Source: Pycnococcus provasolii
Taxonomy: Eukaryota > Chlorophyta > Pseudoscourfieldiophyceae > Pseudoscourfieldiales > Pycnococcaceae
DNA: 64,000 nt
Reading direction: 5' to 3'
Assembly: GCA_938743325.2 (NCBI GenBank)
Contig: OW568874.1
Location: 496,001 to 560,000 of the forward strand
Of this stretch, positions 56,747 through 64,000 are shown in pieces. The notes below the pieces were generated by a model that saw only the letters and a list, made by a program, of their open reading frames with translations, was not told the DNA's origin and ran no database searches. Position 1 is the first letter of the stretch. Each line of letters starts with the position of its first letter. Position numbers and translations under genes: made by a program.

Positions 56747-59700
56747 ATGGCACAACGCGGGACGGCCGCTCTTTGGCTGACACTGCTTCTCGTGCTCGCG
56801 CTGCCACAGCAGCCGACGGCGCTCGGGAAGACCAAGACGGCGGCGGGAAAACCACCCACGCCGACGCCGCACCCTGACAGCAACGATAGACTACACGCCG
56901 ACGACGGACCTGTGCCGGACGAACTAGGCAAGTACGTCTGGCGGCAGGAGGCGGTGGCGCACATCGCCAGCCTCACGGCGAGGTACACGTTCTGCCTGAG
57001 CAGGGCGCTAGAACAGGACCAGCACTGCGCGGAGAGCGCGCGGGAGTACGAGAAGGCTGGCGAGATGCGAGAGTGGGCCGCGCGCGAGCCTGGATGGGAC
57101 ACAATCCTAACAGCCGCCGAGTTCTACGAGGACGCCTCCATCTTGCTGCAGGAAGGACTCGTTGCAGACGCGCTCCGGCAGCTAGAGCGGTCCATCGCAC
57201 TGAAGCTGTATCCGTTCAGCGAGCCCACGGCGCTTGCTCGCTGGCAGAAGCACCTCGCAACGCCCGGAGAGGGGTTTCGCCGGGTTCGCCTCGAACTCGC
57301 TGACGCGCTGACGCTCGCCGCTGACTGCGCGCTCGAGCTCGCGCAGGGACACGGGGGCGGACTCGCGGCGCTCGTGCGCGCCAAGAATGCGCTCGAAACG
57401 GCGGCGGAGCTAAGGAGTGTCGAGGATGACACCAGCGCGCTCGACGCAAGCAGTGGATACATGCGCGTACTGCAAAGCGAAATTCTTGCTGCCGCGGTTG
57501 ACTCGCTAGCGCAGCTGAGAAGCCGCGAGGTGCGCGCTATGCTGGCATCGCGCGGCTTCGACTGCCGAGAGTGCTCAAACATCAGAGCGCTCGTGCGGCT
57601 AGCGCTGCTACTTCACCTTCCGCCCACATCAAGCCTTCCGCAGCGCGCACGCGATCCAATCTGCGACGCAGCGAAGGCTAAGAAGTCCGACGCCACCGGT
57701 GGCGGCACGGAGGATGCTCACGATGCTCTCGTCTCCGAGTCTGTGCGTGTGCGCACGCTGCTCGGGCGTGCCGCTTCTTTCGTCTCCGCTGAAGCGTTCG
57801 AGGCGTTTTCCGTGCCATGCACGGCGAAGTCGAAGTCGATGTGTACGGATGGAAGCGCCTATGTCAGCGATGCTCTGCTTCTGTGCCCGCCAACCGCGGA
57901 CGGCCTGATGCACGGCTCGCCTGATGCGGAGCCGTCAGACAAAGCTGATGCGAAGTCGGCAAGAAGCCTTGCAGAGACGGACGTTCGCGAGGACAGTGGC
58001 AGTAGCAAGGCTGGAGATGGTGAAAATGTCCATCCGCAGAGCCAGGCGAAAACGAAGGGAAAAAGCAAGTCGAGCGGAAAGGCTCGAGGTGGTGGCAAGG
58101 CGAAAGACGCCTCAACGAAGGACAGCCCCATGATCGAAATGGACTTGCAGGAACTCTTCGGCGGTGTTGCAGGGCGCGATGCGCCATTCCAGTCCCTGAC
58201 AGAAAGCTCGGCGACGGCGTCAAAGTCCTCAGCCACAACGTCGCCGGAGACTGGCGCAGCCTCCTTCTCAACACTGATGACGAAAATCAAGGGCGACGCA
58301 AAGGCGGAGCAGGAGTGGGCAGAGATTCTAGCCGAGGTGATCCAATGGCAGAACCAGCACTGGGGTGGTGTCGAGCACGAACGCTTGTCGATGAAGTCGC
58401 TTCACGACGAGGGTCTGCAAGCTGGCATGGGATCGCGTCTCGATGCCTTCACAGTCGGATTCGCCGATGCCGACGGCTACCTTAACAACGCTGCAGAATT
58501 CGTAGAAGGCGATGACATTGGCGATCCGTCATTCGACGATGCGCGTTCCGAGCTCGATCGTCAGCTGCAGGAAGAGCTCAGCAGACAAATGCTACGGGAT
58601 GCGCACGCAATGCAGCGTGACGGCTGGGAGGTCCCATTGACGCTGGCGCTTATCGGCGTGGTCTGTGCGCTGGTGTGGCTTGCTAGAAAGCACCGCCGAC
58701 AGCTGAGTCGTTTCAGCGTCGAAGCGCTGCTGAATGCAGTTGGCATCGGCGGTAAATCAGGCGAGGGGCGTGCTGGCAAAGCTGGTGCTGCAAGCGCAAC
58801 GGCGGCGCTGCGCACCGCGCTGCAGTCCGGCGACCCCGTAAAGGTGAAGCGGGCTCTCGAGACGGCAGAAAAAATCGTTGCCCCAGGTCCAGGAGTCCAG
58901 GCTGTGGATCCCGCCCTTCTCAGGCGCGCGCGCACGTTCCTCTCGGAGCGAAAGCGCGCCGAGAAGGCTTTGGCGGAAGGTAAGCGACGCGAGGAGATGA
59001 AAAGGCTGGAGGTGCAGCAGAAGAAAAAGCTGGAGGAAGCGCAGCGCGAAGCGCGTGGCGCGCCTCGCGCGGCCCCACCTCCCGCACCTGCTTCGACGGC
59101 GACAACTCCGGCGGAAAATAATTCGAAGGAAACTGCTGACCTAATTCCTGTCGAGTTCGCTAAGTCAAGCTTTGCCCTGGCGGCGGAGCCTGCTGGCGAA
59201 TCGAAGTCTGACGAAGACGTTTGGGTCAACGCAGGCGAGCGCCATTTCAAGCGCACGTCGCGCGACGTCGAGCCGAATACAGAGGAGAAGGGTCGCTATC
59301 GATGGTCGAGCGCGTCAAGCGTCGATTCGGGCGATGGCGTAATGTCAAACAGGCGGCCAGCCGCGGCGGCAGCTGCAACTGCATCGATGGTTCGCAAGGG
59401 TTTCATATCAGCACCGGAGAGCCCGGTGTCTCCGCTGACGAACCGCATGGCTCCAAAGACGGCGAGTGCACCGGTGAGTGCCGCTGCCACGGCCAGGTTG
59501 CAGCGACCTTCGGTCCCGATACCGTCACGTCCGTTGGTTGCATCAACGACAACGGCGGCAGCGGCGGCGGGAGCAGCGCCGCCGCCGCCGACGGTGACAA
59601 AGACGACTGCAGATCCCAAGTCTCCGCCTCACGGCACCCGCCCAGGCAAGGTTGGCGCTGGCGCAGCAACTCCGATGCATGCAGCGGCACACGCAAACAC

Positions 59701-60505
59701 GGGAATCCTGCCATCACAGGGCACGCCGTCAGCGCCCGTAAGCTGGTCAGCCGTCACGGCAGGTCCGGAGACGGCTGCCAACGCGGCTGCACGCGCTGCT
59801 GCGATGACTACAACCGCAATTCCTCAGGCAGCCCAAGAGCCTGCGAAGACGACGTCGCACAGGCGCAGCCGTCGCGGCGGAGCTCGCGAGAAGGAGAAGG
59901 CGCGTCGCGCGCGCGAGAGAGAGATGAACAATGCACTGGCCACAAATCAGGGCATGGCTAGTCTCTTCCAGCAGCCTCTTCCCGTGCCACCGGTGGGTGG
60001 ATCCGTGCTGAGCGCTCACGGCTTAAATGCTGACGCGCCTGTTTGGACTGGCCCAAGAGTTTCGGCGCCCATACAGGTTGCCCAGCATCAGGCTCTTGGC
60101 GGATTCGACGCTCAGCAGCGCCGATCGCTCGACTCTCAGCGTCCCGCTGAATGGGCGCCTGGTGGAAGTGCCGCGTCGCCGCCGGTGTCCGCGTCGCCGC
60201 CGTCCACCGGACTGCTTGCCACCCTCGGTGGATCCATCTGGTCTCCTTCAGGCCCGACGGCGTCTGCGACTCCAGCGGCCACTTCCGCTGCTTCGCCGAG
60301 CCCATTTGATCTCTTCAGTGGTGGTATTGGAGGCATCTGGTCGTCTGGCAACAACGCGAATTCCACACGTACATCCACCGCTGGTCAAACCCCTCTGGAC
60401 GCTACGCGCCCGACGGAGAGCAACCACCGTCGCCAAGATTCCGGCTCAGACTGGGAAAACCTTAGCCGCAGCCTGTGGGCTAGTAGCGCACCGCGCGTCG
60501 AGTAA
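56747..60505 (+). CDS. Very long ER-type membrane protein with MANF-like CxxC motif
   Basis: 1,252 residues from ATG 56747. A signal peptide is likely (LWLTLLLVLALPQQPTALG, 9-27). The luminal part (30-400) is mostly helical with TPR-like segments (YEDASILLQEGLVADALRQLERSIA). At about 258-285 a SAP-like helix pair with CREC (REVRAMLASRGFDCRECSNIRALV) resembles the C-terminal domain of MANF/ARMET, an ER stress protein, where the CxxC is CKGC. Glu/Lys/Ser-rich linkers follow. A single membrane helix (VPLTLALIGVVCALVWLA) lies at about 628-645. The cytosolic half is basic, coiled and Pro/Ala-rich, ending in a disordered tail with repeated basic clusters. I infer an ER membrane protein, function unknown. 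Confidence 0.65.
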   Translation: MAQRGTAALWLTLLLVLALPQQPTALGKTKTAAGKPPTPTPHPDSNDRLHADDGPVPDELGKYVWRQEAVAHIASLTARYTFCLSRALEQDQHCAESAREYEKAGEMREWAAREPGWDTILTAAEFYEDASILLQEGLVADALRQLERSIALKLYPFSEPTALARWQKHLATPGEGFRRVRLELADALTLAADCALELAQGHGGGLAALVRAKNALETAAELRSVEDDTSALDASSGYMRVLQSEILAAAVDSLAQLRSREVRAMLASRGFDCRECSNIRALVRLALLLHLPPTSSLPQRARDPICDAAKAKKSDATGGGTEDAHDALVSESVRVRTLLGRAASFVSAEAFEAFSVPCTAKSKSMCTDGSAYVSDALLLCPPTADGLMHGSPDAEPSDKADAKSARSLAETDVREDSGSSKAGDGENVHPQSQAKTKGKSKSSGKARGGGKAKDASTKDSPMIEMDLQELFGGVAGRDAPFQSLTESSATASKSSATTSPETGAASFSTLMTKIKGDAKAEQEWAEILAEVIQWQNQHWGGVEHERLSMKSLHDEGLQAGMGSRLDAFTVGFADADGYLNNAAEFVEGDDIGDPSFDDARSELDRQLQEELSRQMLRDAHAMQRDGWEVPLTLALIGVVCALVWLARKHRRQLSRFSVEALLNAVGIGGKSGEGRAGKAGAASATAALRTALQSGDPVKVKRALETAEKIVAPGPGVQAVDPALLRRARTFLSERKRAEKALAEGKRREEMKRLEVQQKKKLEEAQREARGAPRAAPPPAPASTATTPAENNSKETADLIPVEFAKSSFALAAEPAGESKSDEDVWVNAGERHFKRTSRDVEPNTEEKGRYRWSSASSVDSGDGVMSNRRPAAAAAATASMVRKGFISAPESPVSPLTNRMAPKTASAPVSAAATARLQRPSVPIPSRPLVASTTTAAAAAGAAPPPPTVTKTTADPKSPPHGTRPGKVGAGAATPMHAAAHANTGILPSQGTPSAPVSWSAVTAGPETAANAAARAAAMTTTAIPQAAQEPAKTTSHRRSRRGGAREKEKARRAREREMNNALATNQGMASLFQQPLPVPPVGGSVLSAHGLNADAPVWTGPRVSAPIQVAQHQALGGFDAQQRRSLDSQRPAEWAPGGSAASPPVSASPPSTGLLATLGGSIWSPSGPTASATPAATSAASPSPFDLFSGGIGGIWSSGNNANSTRTSTAGQTPLDATRPTESNHRRQDSGSDWENLSRSLWASSAPRVE

Positions 60506-60744
60506 AATCGACCCCTTTTCAAGTAACACAAAACGGATGATTATGATTCCGCTGAAAATGGCACAATTCAACACGAAGAGAGATTTTTCACACATAAATA
60601 ATAGGATATTACTTTTTCTTTCTTTTAGAATAAAGCGTCACCCGCACCCATCCCAATTTTGTTAAAACCCATCTGCGGCGAAACTTTTCTATTTCCCTGA
60701 ACCCACAGCAAGAAAAAAAACATACATTGGCGTCAACTGCCTTC

Positions 60745-62188
60745 TCAGCGACGCGCATCGAAGTTTGTCATCTTCTCCATCTGCTTTGCCATGAGCTGCT
60801 GCTTCATGTGACGCGCGAGATCCTGACGAAGCCTCGCGCGCGCATCCTCCTCCGCCCCGATGTCCTTGATGGCCGCCTCGGGGCTGGCTGCGGATCCCAT
60901 CAGCTCTGCTGGCACTTCATTCAGCGGTCCTCGCTTCGCCATCGGCGTCTGCGCCGCCTTGTACGCCTCCATCTCCGCCTTGCGTTGCTCCGCCTTTTTG
61001 GCCACCAGAATTTCGCGCTGCTGCTTCAGGTATTCAGAGCGGCGCTGCAGCTCCGCCTGACTCACGTCGCCTAGACCAACCTTCTTCACATTCTGCGACG
61101 TCGAGCTGAGCTGGTCACGCTTCGCCACAAGAGCGCGCTGCGTGTCCGCAGCCGCCTGCGCCGCTTTTCGGATCTCGTTCGGATCGAAGCTCGCCGAGGA
61201 GCTGCTACTCGAGTAGCCGGCGGACGATCCGGCACGGATGCTTCCGGACATGGACATTGTGGAGGACATGCCGCCGCCATTGGATGCTGGCGACACTGGT
61301 GGAATGGATGCGACTGGTGCGGGTATGGATGCGACTGGTGCGGGTGGTGGAGGCACGGCAGCGGCAGCGACTGGTGCGATATTCGGCAATGGCTTTGGCA
61401 GTGGTTTGGGTGCGGCGGGTGCGGCAGGTGCGGCGGATGCGGCGGGTGCGGCAGGTGCGGCGGATGCGGCAGGTGCGGCGGGTGCGGCGGCGGCAGCGGG
61501 TGGCGGCATCGGCGACGGCGGCGTGAATTCGCCCGCTTCCACCTCTTTCAGAAGTCGCTCCTGCTCCTGCTGCAGCGCAAGGCTGAGTGCAATAGCCTGC
61601 TCGAGCTCGGCACGTTCTCGGTCAAGGCTTGCCGTCTCCTTGAGGCTTTCGGTGAGCGCTCGGCTGAGAGCCTCCTCCTCGCTCGTCTCAGGCGGGTGGA
61701 ACATGTCCGCGCGTGACTTCTCAATCTCGAACTGCTCACGGCTGAGCCTGAGCGCCTCCTCTAGTTCCGAGTCGTTCTCGTTGTTTTCGCTGTTCGCAGT
61801 TCCCTCGGAGTTTGCGGTGTTGCCGGCGGCTGCGTTTTGTGCCTTTGCGTGCATTTCGAGCACCTCGGCGGTAAGGTCTGTATTTCTCTTGACCATCATC
61901 GCCTTGAACTGCACGAAGTCGTCAACGGTGAGTATGCTCGTGAGCACGAAGCTGTTAAGTTTTGACGACGCCTTGGATGTGACGGCGTCCATGAACACCT
62001 TGTCCTCCACCCCGAGGTCGGCAATGAATCCTGTGATGAGGTCGTCGACGAGCGCTTTGAACTTGTTGTGCACGTCTGTGAACTCGAGTTTGTTCTCCTC
62101 CTCGTCGTCGAAGATGTGGCAGTTGTTGTCAATGAACCCCATGAGCGGCGCAGAGTACATCGGACCCTATTTAAGATGTTTGTTTGTT

Positions 62189-62236
<48 letters not shown>

Positions 62237-62832
62237 TGTTTGTGTAAGACTTTCAAGCCTCTTCTTCTTGTTCGCGTGCAACTCTCTGTAACTTCACTCT
62301 CTGTAAGACTTTCTGGATCGAAGTGCAAGTGCCACTTTAAGGCCAGGCCAGGCGGTGGGAGCCCAGCATCAACAAGGCCAACGGACGAGGTGGCGCCACC
62401 TCTAAGTGTCTTCTCAAGGTCGCTGCCGGCCTGTTAACGTGTGCAAGTGCGAACGAAACTCGATTCCGATCCGAGTCCCAACACCACGACGAGAGGTCGA
62501 GGCTCACGAGAACGGCACACACCTTGAATTTGCCGAAACACGAACACGACTGACTTAAAGTTCAAGGCTTAAGGCCCAAAAAGCCGCCGCCAAGAACAGA
62601 CACTCAAACCAAATTACGCTTACACAAGAAACCACCACAACACAACACAACACAAAAAAAAACCACAAGTTAAGCCACCACAAGACCATACCAAGCAAAG
62701 CAAAGCAAAGCAAAGCAAAGCACGCAAAGCAAAGCACGCAAAGCACACGGAGCATACCTGCAGGAACCTGATGATTGCGTCGTAAAGCCACTCAAGGTCA
62801 CCACCACCACCACCACCGGAGGAGTCCGCCAT
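60745..62832 (-). CDS. CFAP36: CFAP36-like protein with N-terminal BART domain, one intron
   Basis: Exon 1 62758-62832 and exon 2 60745-62166, phase 0, intron 591 bases (GTATGC donor, TAAATAG acceptor); 498 residues. The splice makes FLQ-GP-MYSAPLMGFIDNNC, matching the R/Q-G-P junction of animal CFAP36 (CCDC104). The N-terminal BART fold (about 10-125) carries IFDDEEENKLEFTDVHNKFKAL and ILTVDDFVQFKAMM, both family signatures; BART domains bind ARL3 and ARL2 GTPases. The rest is a charged coiled coil (SLDRERAELEQAIALSLALQQEQERLL) with Ala/Pro-rich repeats near residue 240. CFAP36 is a cilia-associated protein. Confidence 0.88.
62193..62234. repeat. TG dinucleotide microsatellite in CFAP36 intron
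   Basis: About 21 TG units, located in the long first intron of CFAP36. Confidence 0.9.
62693..62743. repeat. CAAAG pentamer repeats in CFAP36 intron
   Basis: Repeated caaag units, some as cacgcaaag, immediately inside the intron next to exon 1. Confidence 0.85.
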
Positions 62833-64000
62833 GGTATTCACAAGGAGAGTGACTTTGTTCCAAAAGTGTCGTTGGCGGCAATGGCCGTGTCTCGAGGGTT
62901 TGTTTGACTTCCACCTTGGCCCTCCTGTTTCTTTCAAAGCCCTGTTTCTTTCAGCCTTTCAAAGCCACGTTTCCTCCTTGGGAAGCACGCCTGGTCTGGC
63001 CTTGTCTGTCACAAGTGCAAGGGTGCATCCCCTCTCCTCCTCTCCTCTACAACGGTCACTTCTGTCAGTCGTAAGGGTAAAGTTTTACCACTTGATGGAC
63101 CCAACCTGTGTTTCTTGACCACCTCAACCTCGAGGCTCAAGTGGGAAGGAAGGAGCCTCGCTTGAATGAGGCTTGCACAATGCACCTGGCTTTGGGGTCA
63201 TGGCGTCATGCAAGGCAGAGGTGCAAGGACCTGGTGCAAGGCCGGCTTTTGTCGATTTCCCGTTTGGTTTTTCCGTTTGGTTTTCCAGTTTGGTTCGCCG
63301 CTGCATCTTGCAGCACCTGCTTGCAACCCGGTAAAAACTACTACGACCATCTCCTATTATAGTTCAAGAACGGGTCTCGTAAAGGCCCAAACATACCGTA
63401 CAGCAGAGACGACGAGATTCGAGCAAGTAGCACCAGAGAACGGATCAGCCTTCCTACAGCTGTTCTTCTGGTGCAGGGAGACTCTTACAGGCGTGTGCGG
63501 CCGTCTGGTGATCTCAAAGAGACGCAAAGTTCGTGTGCGGCCGGCGATTCGGCGTTTCCCCCCTTCCAGCTTGAGGCTCAGGAAACCACCGGCCGCAGCC
63601 TCACGAAAGCCGCAGGCCGGGTAACTCAGTCTACGATAGACTAGGGTCCCCAACCCCACCCCACATCACATCTCCCAATCTGAGCGCGCGCGCATCACGA
63701 TTCCCGATTAAGATACGTTTTCAAAGTCTGTTGAAGTGTGCACATCTTTATCTTAAGGTTATCTTAAATATAAGGGTTCAGGAAACTCTTTCGTTTTGGC
63801 TCGTCGCACACCTGGTCTGAGTGAGTGTGCCTCAGAGGTTGAGCGGTGGAAATAAGTAAGAAGGCCGCTATATCCGTATCTGTTGCAACTGCGGGCTGGA
63901 CACCACAGCAGAAGCATCATCTACCTTGGGCCAGTGCAATACCCGAGTTCCTCCATATTTGGCGAACGCACAAGAAAACGACACAAAGACACACCCTTGT
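62833..64000. other. Right-end region upstream of CFAP36, no supported gene
   Basis: Short open frames only. The AT-rich end has a minus-strand frame open from the edge to about 63867 (FVSFSCAFAKYGG) that might be the end of a gene beyond the window, but it is too short to call. Confidence 0.4.

Noticed and set aside
1-64000. tRNA, rRNA or CRISPR array
   Set aside because: No cloverleaf T-loop pattern, conserved rRNA words or regularly spaced repeats were recognised by eye.

Overview
The window is nuclear DNA from a eukaryote, most likely a unicellular green alga of the prasinophyte or chlorophyte type. Three signs point there. Several genes encode plastid-type proteins with apparent transit peptides: DXR of the MEP pathway, protoporphyrinogen oxidase, a 2Fe-2S ferredoxin and an ABA4-like membrane protein. 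A plant-type vacuolar sorting receptor and a C-terminal-motor kinesin-14 are present. Coding regions are GC-rich, mostly intron-poor and densely packed. I cannot name the genus. Spliceosomal introns are few; five are proposed here from GT-AG borders and continuity of the reading frame.

Layout, left to right. TAF1, the largest TFIID subunit, runs off the left edge on the minus strand. It is followed by a small basic protein, a twin-CX9C (COA4-like) protein, a RING/B-box/coiled-coil protein, an unknown acidic protein and a decayed reading frame (to 10 kb). Then come ABA4-like, an EF-hand protein, a dynein-stalk-head/EF-hand fusion, an ABM-domain protein, plastid ferredoxin, a HAD phosphatase and DXR (10-20 kb). 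Next are a large zinc-finger regulator, an unknown acidic protein and a CLC Cl-/H+ antiporter (21-29 kb). Two paralogous Thr/Pro-rich surface glycoproteins flank a minus-strand gene whose protein begins with a copy of the histone H3 tail (30-37 kb). After these lie cactin, PPOX, a frameshifted pseudogene, a vacuolar sorting receptor, an unknown protein, an ankyrin protein, kinesin-14 and an FMN reductase (38-53 kb). The right end holds two small genes, a very long ER-membrane-type protein with a MANF-like motif, and a split CFAP36 gene (53-63 kb). The last kilobase shows no supported gene.

Many neighbours converge with 3' ends 60-250 bases apart or diverge from short shared promoters. Seven interstitial TTAGGG-type tracts all lie on the 5' side of genes, which suggests a promoter element rather than random telomere debris.

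The most unusual finding is the gene at 32555..34132. Residues 2-31 of its product match 23 of the first 30 residues of histone H3, including K4, both ARKS motifs (K9 and K27) and K18. That tail is joined to a basic coiled region, an acidic tract and two similar zinc-finger modules instead of a histone fold. Second is a 190-residue protein that joins a free dynein microtubule-binding stalk head to two EF-hands. Third is the paralogous surface-protein pair, with near-identical 3' halves and diverged 5' halves.
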